Shown in pieces: positions 40,728-49,806 of a stretch of 64,000 nt of DNA. The DNA is from Sunxiuqinia sp965372405 (GTDB lineage: Bacteria; Bacteroidota; Bacteroidia; Bacteroidales; Prolixibacteraceae), in NCBI GenBank assembly GCA_965372405.1, contig CBDVCE010000016.1, forward strand, positions 7,699-71,698. The letters run 5' to 3'. The position numbers were made by a program, and so were the translations under genes. Below the pieces are notes generated by a model. That model ran no database searches. It was not told where the DNA came from and saw only the letters and a list, made by a program, of their open reading frames with translations. Within the stretch, counting starts at the first letter, position 1; every line of letters starts with the position of its first letter.

Positions 40728-43700
40728 TCAGCTTATTTTTTCAAGCTGAATTCTTGCCTCAACATCCTGATCAATTTCAACAATTGCACCGTCACTATCT
40801 CCAAGATTATCCACTAAGGTTAAATCCTCTGCAAGAGTTTGATTACTAATGTAATCTTTAAATTTTTCAACTGCGATATTAAAGAAATCATGACGTTGGA
40901 TTTTCAAATTAATACGATCCGTTACTTCAAAATTACTTTCCTTCCGCAGATTCTGAATTTTGTTAATAAATTCTCTGGCAATACCTTCCTGCTTTAATTC
41001 TTTTGAAAGATTAATATCAAGAGCAATGGTAAGGACACCTTCCGATGCAACCAACCATCCTGGTATATCCTCAGTCAATATTTCCACATCACTCATTGCC
41101 AATTTAACGGTTTGATCGGCAACCTGAAGGCTAAAGACACCCTCTTTCTCAAGCTGACCTATATCTTCCTGACTGAACTGAGCAACAGCTCCGGCTATCT
41201 GTTTCATGATCTTCCCATACTTTGGACCTAAAGACTTGAAGTTTGGTTTGATCTTCTTTTTAATGATCCCGGTGGCATCTGTAATGTACTCCACTTCCTT
41301 AACGTTCACTTCGGTCAAAATAATACTTTCAACAGCGGAAAATTGCTCTTTGAAATGATTGTTAAGAACTGGAACCATAATTTTAGCCAATGGCTGACGT
41401 ACCTTCAACTTCTCTTTACGACGAAGTCCTAAAATCATAGACGAAGCTTTTTGAGCAATCGCCATTTTCGCTTCAAGATCTTTGTCGATAAAACTTACGT
41501 TAGCAACAGGAAACTCAGCTAAATGCACACTTTGATCTGTTTCTTTACCTGTGATTTTATTCAGATCAGAGAATAACTGATCAGCATAAAATGGTGCAAT
41601 TGGAGCAGCAAGTTTAGCCACAGTAACCAAACAGGTATATAAAGTCTGATAAGCAGAAATTTTATCTTTATCATATTCCCCACCCCAGAAGCGTTTACGA
41701 CTTAAGCGAACAAACCAGTTACTCAAGTTTTCAGTAACAAATTCAGAAATTGCTCGTCCAGCACGAGTTGGCTCATATGTTTCAAGGCTTTCACCAACTT
41801 CTTTCACCAATGAGTTTAACAACGAGATTACCCATCGATCTAACTCCGGACGCTCTTCAATTGGTATTTCATCCTCTTTATAGTTGAATTCATCAACATT
41901 CGCATAAAGTGAGAAGAAACCGTAAGTATTATAAAGTGTTCCGAAGAATTTACGACGTACCTCATCAATCCCTCCAACATCAAACTTCAGGTTATCCCAT
42001 GGCTGTGAATTAGTAAGCATGTACCAACGCAACGGGTCTGAGCCATACTTCTCAATAGTTTCAAATGGGTCAGCAGCATTGCCTAAGCGTTTCGACATTT
42101 TATTGCCTTTCTTATCCAACACTAAACCATTAGAAATAATATTCTTGAAAGAAACTGACTCATCGATCATTGTTGAGATGGCATGTAGCGTAAAGAACCA
42201 ACCACGAGTCTGATCAACTCCTTCAGCAATAAAATCAGCAGGGAAAACACCCTTACCTTCTGCCGGATTGTATTTTTCTTTATTCTCAAAAGGATAGTGA
42301 TTCTGCGCATAAGGCATTGCTCCTGAGTCAAACCAAACATCAATCAGGTCAGGCTCACGAAACATTTTCTCGCCACTGTCACTTACCAAAAAGATGTCAT
42401 CAACATAGGGTCTGTGCAGATCGATGATATCGTAATTTTCTTTTGAAAAGTCACCGTTCTTAAAGCCTTCGAAGATATTTTTATCCATCACTCCAGCCTC
42501 AACGGCTTTTTCAATCTCGGTCATCAAATCTTCCACAGATCCAATACATTTTGTTACTGAACCGTCCTCGGTTCTCCAAATTGGAAGCGGTGTTCCCCAG
42601 AAACGTGAGCGGCTTAAGTTCCAGTCAACCAAATTCTCTAACCAATTTCCAAAACGACCAGTTCCTGTTGATTGTGGTTTCCAATTGATGGTTTTATTTA
42701 AGGCAAGTAACTTATCTTTTACAGCAGTTGTTTTCACAAACCAGCTATCCAATGGATAATAAAGAACAGGTTTGTCTGTGCGCCAGCAATGCGGATAACT
42801 ATGAACATGCTTCTCAACCTTGAAAGCTTTGTTCTCTTTTTTAAGCATCACCGCAATATCAATATCAATTGTAGTATCTTTTTCTGTCAGTGAGTCGTCG
42901 TATTCATTCTTTACATAGCGACCAACAAAATCAGCGTAAGTTTCCTGATTTACGTTGCTAGCCACAAAGTCAGTATCCATTTTCTCAATTCTGAAAAAAC
43001 GACCAGCCTTATCAACCAATGGCTGTGGCTTTCCTTCATTATCAGTCACCAACAATGGAACAATTCCATTTTGTTTCGCTACACGGTCATCGTCAGCACC
43101 AAAAGTAGGTGCAATATGAACAATACCTGTACCATCCGCAGTGGTTACAAAATCTCCAGTAATTACACGAAAAGCATCTCCATCAGGCTTCACCCAATTG
43201 ATTAGCTGTTCATAATTCACACCAGCCAATTCTGCTCCGGTATATTCTTTAGTTACCTCGAAAGGAATCTTTTTGTCACCTGCTTTGTATTCATCCAAAG
43301 AAAGCTCAGCATTTTTAGGATTGAAATGCGTATTCAATAAATCTTTTGCCAGAATTACTGTTGCGGGATCACCAGTATATGGATTAAATGTGCGAACCTT
43401 TACGTATTTAATTTTTGGTCCAACACAAAGTGCTGTGTTTGATGGTAATGTCCATGGAGTAGTTGTCCAGGCCATGAAATATAAAGGAGAATCAACACCT
43501 TCATACAAAAAATCAGATTTCTTATCACGGATAACGGAGAACTGGGCAATTGCAGTGGTGTCTTTCACATCACGGTAACAACCAGGCTGATTCAACTCAT
43601 GTGAGCTCAAACCGGTTCCAGCAGCAGGTGAATAGGGCTGAATCGTGTATCCTTTATAAAGTAAATTTTTATCGAAAAGTTGCTTTAATAACCACCAAAC

Positions 43701-44180
43701 CGTTTCAATATAACGATTATCAAAAGTGACATATGGATCATCCATATTCACCCAATAACCCATTTGGCGAGTTAGCTCTTCCCACTCTTTCGTATATTTC
43801 ATCACCTCTCGGCGACAAGCAGAATTGTATTCTTCAACGGTGATTTTAGAGCCAATATCTTCTTTGGTAATTCCAAGCGATTTCTCAACACTCAATTCAA
43901 CCGGAAGCCCATGAGTATCCCATCCAGCCTTACGGTGAACACGAAAACCCTTCATGGTTTTGTATCGGCAGAAAGTATCTTTGATGGCACGTGCCATTAC
44001 GTGGTGAATACCAGGCATACCGTTAGCCGAAGGTGGTCCTTCATAAAAAACAAAGGTTGGATTACCTTCACGAGTTGAGATGCTTTTGTGAAAAGTATCA
44101 TCATCTTCCCATTTCTTCAACACTTCCTTATTGATCTGCGAAAGATCTAATTGCTTGTATTCGCGGAATTTAGCGCTCAT
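40728..44180 (-). CDS. ileS: Isoleucyl-tRNA synthetase
   Basis: A full-length 1150-residue class I synthetase charging tRNA-Ile. The HIGH-type motif is GMPGIHHVMA near residue 55 and the KMSKS loop is KKGNKMSKRLGN. The inserted editing domain includes TTPWTLPSNTALCVGP. The C-terminal region lacks the zinc-cysteine module of E. coli IleS and matches the longer eukaryote-like/Bacteroidota type. It is the first gene of the ileS-dksA-like-lspA run. The tRNA with a CAT anticodon 1.4 kb away is probably one of its substrates after lysidine modification. Confidence 0.97.
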   Translation of the reverse strand: MSAKFREYKQLDLSQINKEVLKKWEDDDTFHKSISTREGNPTFVFYEGPPSANGMPGIHHVMARAIKDTFCRYKTMKGFRVHRKAGWDTHGLPVELSVEKSLGITKEDIGSKITVEEYNSACRREVMKYTKEWEELTRQMGYWVNMDDPYVTFDNRYIETVWWLLKQLFDKNLLYKGYTIQPYSPAAGTGLSSHELNQPGCYRDVKDTTAIAQFSVIRDKKSDFLYEGVDSPLYFMAWTTTPWTLPSNTALCVGPKIKYVKVRTFNPYTGDPATVILAKDLLNTHFNPKNAELSLDEYKAGDKKIPFEVTKEYTGAELAGVNYEQLINWVKPDGDAFRVITGDFVTTADGTGIVHIAPTFGADDDRVAKQNGIVPLLVTDNEGKPQPLVDKAGRFFRIEKMDTDFVASNVNQETYADFVGRYVKNEYDDSLTEKDTTIDIDIAVMLKKENKAFKVEKHVHSYPHCWRTDKPVLYYPLDSWFVKTTAVKDKLLALNKTINWKPQSTGTGRFGNWLENLVDWNLSRSRFWGTPLPIWRTEDGSVTKCIGSVEDLMTEIEKAVEAGVMDKNIFEGFKNGDFSKENYDIIDLHRPYVDDIFLVSDSGEKMFREPDLIDVWFDSGAMPYAQNHYPFENKEKYNPAEGKGVFPADFIAEGVDQTRGWFFTLHAISTMIDESVSFKNIISNGLVLDKKGNKMSKRLGNAADPFETIEKYGSDPLRWYMLTNSQPWDNLKFDVGGIDEVRRKFFGTLYNTYGFFSLYANVDEFNYKEDEIPIEERPELDRWVISLLNSLVKEVGESLETYEPTRAGRAISEFVTENLSNWFVRLSRKRFWGGEYDKDKISAYQTLYTCLVTVAKLAAPIAPFYADQLFSDLNKITGKETDQSVHLAEFPVANVSFIDKDLEAKMAIAQKASSMILGLRRKEKLKVRQPLAKIMVPVLNNHFKEQFSAVESIILTEVNVKEVEYITDATGIIKKKIKPNFKSLGPKYGKIMKQIAGAVAQFSQEDIGQLEKEGVFSLQVADQTVKLAMSDVEILTEDIPGWLVASEGVLTIALDINLSKELKQEGIAREFINKIQNLRKESNFEVTDRINLKIQRHDFFNIAVEKFKDYISNQTLAEDLTLVDNLGDSDGAIVEIDQDVEARIQLEKIS

Positions 44181-44215
44181 TAAAATCCTCTTTTGACGTA
44201 TTTTCTAAAAAGCTA

Positions 44216-44223
44216 CAAATATA
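44216..44223 (-). promoter_or_regulatory. Likely -7 box of ileS
   Basis: On the minus strand this reads TATATTTG, an exact TANNTTTG match 35 bp before the ileS ATG. No clear -33 element. Confidence 0.45.
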
Positions 44224-44325
44224 GAAATTTTTTAGGTTGAATTTGAAAGGATTTCAGAATAGGAAAAAGCTTCCTGAAATTATTTTTTTATCACCTGAAA
44301 ATTGCAAGTACAGTTCAAGTAATTG

Positions 44326-44395
44326 ACCCCTAAATCCCCTTTCTGAAGGGGACTTTAAGTCTTCCGGCAGCTGCCGGAGAGGTTTGGAGGGGTAA
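44326..44395. repeat. Bacteroidota palindromic intergenic repeat
   Basis: The unit begins ACCCCTAAATCCCCT and ends GGTTTGGAGGGGT, which is partly its inverse. Inside are two hairpins: CCCCTT-TCTG-AAGGGG and a perfect 16-bp palindrome TCCGGCAGCTGCCGGA. This is the style of high-copy intergenic REP-like elements in Bacteroidota genomes. It fills much of the 293-bp gap between ileS and the next operon end. Confidence 0.6.
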
Positions 44396-44473
44396 AGCAA
44401 GCTTGAGCTTTCAAATTGAAAGTCAAATTCTATGAAAATGTAATATAGTTTGTTGTTTGTATAGACGTTAATT

Positions 44474-45838
44474 CTAGCCTTTTACTTTACCTGCATCGGC
44501 AGCTTCACCAGCAATAGGCACAGTTGCTTTATCAACTATACCAACATCACCCATAACGTAAGTATCAGGCCCTAGTTTTATATCTGAGTTCATCATTTCA
44601 TCCCAGGTAACTTCTTTCCCAGTGTATGCTGAAATACGTCCCATAATTGCACACATGTTACTCGTTGCAATTTGTTCAGCTTCATTTACATGAATATTCT
44701 GGCGAATACAAGTAACCAAATCAATATGCTCTTGCACATAAGGACTAATTTTCACATTACGCTCTGGCTGTCCATTTTCATCCAATGGATAAGGATATTT
44801 GAATTTCTCAACACCTGCAGCATCCCAAATGGTATTTTTACAGTTTGTTGAGCCATTTGATCCCATTACAAATTCAGAAACATTGTTTACACAACCATTA
44901 ATCTGACGACACATACTATGCGTGTGCATCTTATCCTCATACATAAAGTCAATACTGAAGTTATCGAACTGATCACCGGTTACACGACGTTGACGAGAAC
45001 CAAACCCAACCGCTTTCACAGGATGTTTCCCTGAGAACCAGTTGATCACATCGATATTGTGTACATGCTGCTCAACGATATGGTCACCTGAAAGCCATGT
45101 CCAGTTTACCCAGTCGCGGATCATGTACTCCATTTCACTCCACTCAGCATTTGGATTACGATGCCAAAGCTTACCACCGTTCCAATAGCAGTTTGCACTT
45201 ACAACATCACCAATTGATCCGTTGGCAACTTGTTTGTAAACTTCAATATAATCGCGCTGATGACGACGTTGTGTTCCAGCAACGATTTTCAATCCAAGGC
45301 TATCTGCTTTTTTAGCTGAAGCCATTACCTGACGAAGACCAACTGGGTCAACAGCAACAGGCTTTTCCATGAAAACATGCTTGCGAGCTTGAACTGCAGC
45401 TTCAAAATGTATAGGGCGAAAATGAGGAGGAGTAGCTAAAATAACAACATCCACTCCAGAGTCTAGTACTTTTTCGTAAGCATCAAAACCTACAAATACA
45501 TTTTCATCAGGTACTTCTTGTCCTGCCTGTTTTTTTATTTTTTTAACACAATCATCAATACGATCTTGGAATACGTCACCCAACGCATGAATTACCAGAT
45601 TGGGACCGGCAGCTAAATGATTAAGTGCAGCACCTGAACCACGTCCACCACAACCAATAACACCTAATTTCAAAGGTTTACCATCAGGAGCCTGATCGAG
45701 TAATGGAGGAAGATTTAATTCTACAGCTTGTTTCTTTTCAGAGCAAGATACTAACGCATTAGCTCCAATAATACCTACTGCACTAACAGCAGCAGCATTC
45801 GAAAGAAAGCGTCTTCTTGAAAAATTTTGTTCACTCAT
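44474..45838 (-). CDS. Gfo/Idh/MocA oxidoreductase, Tat-exported (copy 4)
   Basis: A 454-residue oxidoreductase with a Tat signal (FSRRRFLSNAAAVSAVG) and a cysteine near residue 32 (LVSCSEKK) that may be lipidated. The Rossmann motif is LGVIGCGGRGSGAALNH; the conserved Lys is in VFMEKPVAVD; VEQHVHNIDVINWFSG is the active-site segment, differing from the GGWGAH/LD form of copies 1 and 2. It lies 22 bp after the tetraheme cytochrome-SUMF1 gene and is co-transcribed with it. This is the one Gfo enzyme here with an obvious electron-transfer neighbour, which suggests its cofactor or substrate is linked to the respiratory chain. Confidence 0.92.
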   Translation of the reverse strand: MSEQNFSRRRFLSNAAAVSAVGIIGANALVSCSEKKQAVELNLPPLLDQAPDGKPLKLGVIGCGGRGSGAALNHLAAGPNLVIHALGDVFQDRIDDCVKKIKKQAGQEVPDENVFVGFDAYEKVLDSGVDVVILATPPHFRPIHFEAAVQARKHVFMEKPVAVDPVGLRQVMASAKKADSLGLKIVAGTQRRHQRDYIEVYKQVANGSIGDVVSANCYWNGGKLWHRNPNAEWSEMEYMIRDWVNWTWLSGDHIVEQHVHNIDVINWFSGKHPVKAVGFGSRQRRVTGDQFDNFSIDFMYEDKMHTHSMCRQINGCVNNVSEFVMGSNGSTNCKNTIWDAAGVEKFKYPYPLDENGQPERNVKISPYVQEHIDLVTCIRQNIHVNEAEQIATSNMCAIMGRISAYTGKEVTWDEMMNSDIKLGPDTYVMGDVGIVDKATVPIAGEAADAGKVKG

Positions 45839-45860
45839 GTTTATAGATTTAGTTAATTAG

Positions 45861-47393
45861 TTATTGTTTTCCAGTTTTTTCATCAAACTCACATACCACA
45901 CGGAAGCCAACCATGTTGACATCTGAATACCACCAAATACTTTTTGGCATTTGAGGGTCAGTTTTCATCCATGCTTTTGTTTTTGTAGGTTCACGAAATG
46001 CACTTCGCACATCTTCAGGAATACTTTTAAATGAACCTCCACGAACAACATGCTCCGTACCACTTGCAGGCCCTTTCGGATCTACAACACCATCATTCAG
46101 ATTTTTATATGCATCAGCCGCATACCAGTCCAGGCAGAACTCAGCAGCATTTCCAAGCATATTTTTCAACCCAAATGCATTTGCACGAACAGCATCCGGA
46201 GTTTGTGTTTTCGCCATACTGTTTGACTCATAAACAACGAAGGAATTGATATTTGTTGTATCAGCGCCAAATAGTTTATTCCAGAATCTATCTTGTGAAT
46301 AATCTTTAGGTTCACCTTCAAAAAAGTAAGGGGTTTCAGAACCTGCACGACAAGCATATTCCCACTCTGCCTCGGTTGGAAGGCGATAGGTTTTGCCTGT
46401 TACCTGCGACAACCAACGGCAATAGGTTTCAGCAGCATTGTAGCTCATTGTAATTGCCGGACGTTTGCCCAATCCCCAGTTTTGGTCTGGCTGACCATAT
46501 GGAGGTGTTGGCCCTGAAATAGCATCAACCTCATCTTCCGTTCTACTTCCTTCGGTATCTGTACTTCTTCCTTCAGCTCCTGTTTGCCCATAAAACGCAA
46601 GAAATTCATCCCAGGTAACTTCAACCTGGCTCATAAAGAAAGCACTAAGCTTCACTTCTTTTTGTGGCCCTTCATTTTCTTTACGGGACGATTCCGTTTC
46701 AGGACTTCCGATTTTGAATGATCCACCAGGTACAGCAATCATCTCAAATGAAACAGTTGTATGAGGAATTTTTTCAGTAAAATTATCGTGATTAGCAACA
46801 ATAGTTGGCTCAGCGTAAACTTCCAGATTCTCATCATCACCTTTTCCAAAATCCATATTGCTCTCATGAGAAGCGTTCGGATCAAAGTGCCCAACATGCA
46901 AGTGACAATTGATGCAACGAAGCTCTTCTTCATTTTGGGAATAGTACAAGTGTGCATCCTGTCCTTCAGGAGACAAAGTCAACGGAAATAAATTTACATG
47001 ACACTTAACACAAGAAGCTTTAAAAGTATGATGGTGAGCCTGCTCAAGTGTAGATTTGGCTTCCCAATTAAAACTTTCGTGATCTTTAAATAAATAGCCA
47101 TAAGCATCTCTTGTTCCGGTTTTAATTTTTTCAATTAAATAACCTTCACCCTTTGGAGGCAAGTGACAATCAACGCAATTCACATGAATTCCATGTCGGT
47201 TATCGTGATGTGGAGATAATTTCCATGAATCAAAAACATGAGGATGTACGTGACACGACTCACAAAATTCATTTGTAGAAGTATATTCAACCGATTTGTT
47301 GAATCCAATCAGAACAAGCACTCCAAAAGTAAAGCCAATAAATAACACAAGTAAAATTCGCTTTTGGAGAAACTTCATCAATTTGTTAGGCAT
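45861..47393 (-). CDS. Tetraheme cytochrome c (NapC/NrfH-like) fused to a SUMF1-like domain
   Basis: A 510-residue fusion. Residues about 10-30 are a membrane anchor. Four CxxCH heme sites follow at 44-48 (CESCH), 73-77 (CVDCH), 128-132 (CVKCH) and 160-164 (CINCH), in an arrangement like NapC/NirT quinol-oxidising cytochromes. Residues about 217-505 are a formylglycine-generating-enzyme-like (SUMF1) domain: MIAVPGGSFKIGSPETE, EVTWDEFLAFYG, RLPTEAEWEYACRAGSE, LGNAAEFCLDWY and HVVRGGSFKS. The catalytic cysteine pair after the final RGGS motif is missing, so it is not a standard FGE. It precedes a Gfo/Idh/MocA gene by 22 bp. The likely role is passing electrons between menaquinol and a periplasmic partner; the SUMF1 part may bind that partner. 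Confidence 0.9.
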   Translation of the reverse strand: MPNKLMKFLQKRILLVLFIGFTFGVLVLIGFNKSVEYTSTNEFCESCHVHPHVFDSWKLSPHHDNRHGIHVNCVDCHLPPKGEGYLIEKIKTGTRDAYGYLFKDHESFNWEAKSTLEQAHHHTFKASCVKCHVNLFPLTLSPEGQDAHLYYSQNEEELRCINCHLHVGHFDPNASHESNMDFGKGDDENLEVYAEPTIVANHDNFTEKIPHTTVSFEMIAVPGGSFKIGSPETESSRKENEGPQKEVKLSAFFMSQVEVTWDEFLAFYGQTGAEGRSTDTEGSRTEDEVDAISGPTPPYGQPDQNWGLGKRPAITMSYNAAETYCRWLSQVTGKTYRLPTEAEWEYACRAGSETPYFFEGEPKDYSQDRFWNKLFGADTTNINSFVVYESNSMAKTQTPDAVRANAFGLKNMLGNAAEFCLDWYAADAYKNLNDGVVDPKGPASGTEHVVRGGSFKSIPEDVRSAFREPTKTKAWMKTDPQMPKSIWWYSDVNMVGFRVVCEFDEKTGKQ

Positions 47394-47724
47394 AATAGAG
47401 TTAAGTTGGTTTAGTTATTTTTCAAGCGATTACAAATGTAATAATTTCAATGTAGAATGATAAATTAGAGATTAGAAAAATGAAAAAAGACCGATGGGAA
47501 GGCAACCATTTGGGAATAAAATCATTACATGGAAAAGGGAAAATAGAATCATCCGAAATATTGAAAAACTAACTTAAATAGAACTTGACTGCCTCAATTA
47601 ATCATTGTTTGAACTAATTACATCACAAGCCTACTCAACAAATATTAATTGTAAATTATCTAGCCATTACAAGGCTGTTAATTTTTGGTTAAGTATAGAT
47701 TACTATCTGCCAGGATAATTCAGT
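47394..47724. other. Intergenic region, no gene seen
   Basis: About 330 bases between the end of menE and the start of the cytochrome-SUMF1 gene, both on the minus strand. No ORF or RNA gene recognised; a -7 box at 47433-47440 is listed separately. Confidence 0.5.
47433..47440 (-). promoter_or_regulatory. Likely -7 box of the cytochrome-SUMF1/Gfo operon
   Basis: On the minus strand this is TACATTTG, an exact TANNTTTG match about 40 bp before the ATG. The -33 element is weak. Confidence 0.45.
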
Positions 47725-48768
47725 CTAAAACAAGCGTCGGATTAGTTTCCCATTTTCAGTCCGTTTCAATTTCTCCTGAAAAACAATCTTTCTGGGACAT
47801 TCGTATCTCAATAAGATTTTTTGACAAACATGTTCTAATTGCTCAAGCATGATGAAACTTTCAGTCCCCTCAATCATCAGAATAATTTGTTCCCCAAGGG
47901 TTTCATCTGGCAATGAGGAGATATAAAAGGGAAGTTTTATGTGTGGTTCCAATTTCTTTTCAATTTCTTCAGGTGAATACTTTATCCCTCCTGAAATAAT
48001 GACATGATCTGACCTGCCTCGAATTCGAAAAGTATGTTCATCCTTTAACTCTGCAATATCTGTTGTTTGAAGAAATGATTGATCCAGCCCGGGCATATAA
48101 ATTTGCAAACAATCATTCTCAGATTTGTCAACCTTAATATTTTCAAGACAGTGATAAAACTTATCAGCATCGTCGCCATTGATTTTTCGAAGAGCAATGT
48201 GGGTGGCAGTTTCAGTCATTCCGTAACTGGAGTAACATTGCGTTGGAATAGATTGAAGTTTTTGTTCGAGTGCGTGTGGAATTGCTGAGCCTCCAATTAG
48301 AATAAGTTTCGGGTTGCGAGTTTCGGGTTGCGAGCTAATCAATTTCATCATCTGAGTTGGAACCAAAGCTGCAAATTCGAACTTTTCATTTTTCAGGAAT
48401 GAAAAGTCGGAGGCAGGATCAACAACTTTCACATCAAGTTTACCAATAAGAGCTCGAACGGTCATTAATTTTCCAGCAATAAATCTGGAAGGAAGACAGT
48501 GCAGCACGCGATCATCTTCTTCTAAATTGAAAAAATCTAAGGTTCGCTTGGCACTTGCTGCAACAAATTCTTTTTTCAACTTAATGGTTTGAGGAGTACC
48601 CGTACTACCAGAAGTTTTTGTTTCAACAAAGCCTGACTGGCTGTACCATTCTCTTAAAAAATCAAACCACTCCCTCTCCCATTCAAATTCAAAATCAGTT
48701 TTCTTAAGCAATTCTTGAACATCAGTTAATTGACCATTTAGCTTGATATGTTTTGGGAATAGTTCCAT
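47725..48768 (-). CDS. menE: O-succinylbenzoate-CoA ligase
   Basis: A 347-residue acyl-CoA synthetase that activates o-succinylbenzoate in menaquinone synthesis. The ATP-binding loop is TKTSGSTGTPQTIKLKK, then CYSSYGMTETATHIA and the hinge RGRSDHVIISGGIKYSPEEIE; the last catalytic Lys is in RTENGKLIRR. It is shorter than many AMP-binding enzymes, as usual for Bacteroidota MenE. It is the last gene of the men operon, directly abutting menC. A tandem 14-bp repeat (48306-48333) encodes part of the variable SSQPETRNPK loop. Confidence 0.94.
   Translation of the reverse strand: MELFPKHIKLNGQLTDVQELLKKTDFEFEWEREWFDFLREWYSQSGFVETKTSGSTGTPQTIKLKKEFVAASAKRTLDFFNLEEDDRVLHCLPSRFIAGKLMTVRALIGKLDVKVVDPASDFSFLKNEKFEFAALVPTQMMKLISSQPETRNPKLILIGGSAIPHALEQKLQSIPTQCYSSYGMTETATHIALRKINGDDADKFYHCLENIKVDKSENDCLQIYMPGLDQSFLQTTDIAELKDEHTFRIRGRSDHVIISGGIKYSPEEIEKKLEPHIKLPFYISSLPDETLGEQIILMIEGTESFIMLEQLEHVCQKILLRYECPRKIVFQEKLKRTENGKLIRRLF
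48306..48333. repeat. Two tandem copies of a 14-bp unit inside menE
   Basis: GTTTCGGGTTGCGA occurs twice without a gap. The unit is not a multiple of three, so gain or loss of one copy would shift the menE frame. The two copies here keep the frame open. Confidence 0.8.
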
Positions 48769-49806
48769 CTAAAAAATCTCGTTTAATTGAAATTTATTTG
48801 TCGGATCAAACCACAATTTTTCTCTTTTAATCTCCAGCGGAGAATCAATGTTATTAGTAAAAAGCTGTCCAGTTCCAAGCCCCTGATGCATCTTCACATC
48901 TTTTGTAAAAGTCCATTGAGCAATGGCATTCAATCCAATATTCGATTCCAGATACGAAGTTATCCACCAAGCAATTTTCCTTTCTTCGGCTAATTCAATC
49001 CATTCTTCACAACCTGATATTCCACCATGAAGACTTGGTTTTAAAACTATGAATTGAGGTTGAATAACATCCAGAAGTTCAATTTTCTCTTCTTGTTTAT
49101 TTACTCCTATTAACTCCTCATCCAAGGCTATCGGAATTAGCGATTGCAGACAAAGTTTAGCAAGCTCTTTATATTGTCCAGCTGCAATTGGCTGCTCGAT
49201 AGAATGGATATCCAATTCCGCAAGTTTCTCTAATTTTGAAAAAGCTTCATCGAGTTTAAATGCTCCGTTTGCATCAACACGCAAAATGACATCCTCTTTT
49301 GAAAATCGTTGACGAATTAATCTCAATAAGTCCAGTTCCATTTCAAAATCAATTGCACCAATCTTCAGTTTTATACAACGATATCCGGCTTCGAGCTTTT
49401 CTTCAATTTGTTTTTGCATAAAATCGGGCTCACCCATCCAAACCAAGCCATTAATTGGAATTCCTTTTTTGCCCTTGGTAAATTCAGAAGGAAAAAGTAT
49501 TTGCCTACCTCCATTTTTCAAATCAAGCAAAGCTGTTTCAAATGCAAATCGCACAGAAGGTATTTCAATTAACAAATCCGAATTTTTAAGGAACCGTTTT
49601 GAGCTTGTACTAATCTGGTTTAAAATATCCTCTACCTGTTCAGGTGTTTCTTTGCTAAGGCCAGCAAGTGGAGCACATTCTCCAATTCCTGTGATCCCAT
49701 TTTCTTTCAAAATCAGAAACCATACAGGGCGGCTTTCATAAACTCCTCGCGAAGTTCCGGCGGGACGATTGAATTGCAACTCATATTTTTTAAACTGAGC
49801 TTTCAT
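48769..49806 (-). CDS. menC: O-succinylbenzoate synthase
   Basis: An enolase-superfamily enzyme of 345 residues that dehydrates SHCHC to o-succinylbenzoate. Signatures are the catalytic Lys in CIKLKIGA, metal ligands in RVDANGAF, EQP and IALDEE, and the second Lys in VLKPSLHGG. It overlaps menA by 4 bp and abuts menE, so all are co-translated. Confidence 0.94.
   Translation of the reverse strand: MKAQFKKYELQFNRPAGTSRGVYESRPVWFLILKENGITGIGECAPLAGLSKETPEQVEDILNQISTSSKRFLKNSDLLIEIPSVRFAFETALLDLKNGGRQILFPSEFTKGKKGIPINGLVWMGEPDFMQKQIEEKLEAGYRCIKLKIGAIDFEMELDLLRLIRQRFSKEDVILRVDANGAFKLDEAFSKLEKLAELDIHSIEQPIAAGQYKELAKLCLQSLIPIALDEELIGVNKQEEKIELLDVIQPQFIVLKPSLHGGISGCEEWIELAEERKIAWWITSYLESNIGLNAIAQWTFTKDVKMHQGLGTGQLFTNNIDSPLEIKREKLWFDPTNKFQLNEIF

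Noticed and set aside
45861..46750. Active formylglycine-generating enzyme for the sulfatase
   Set aside because: The catalytic cysteine pair is absent and the gene is 7 kb away in a cytochrome operon.
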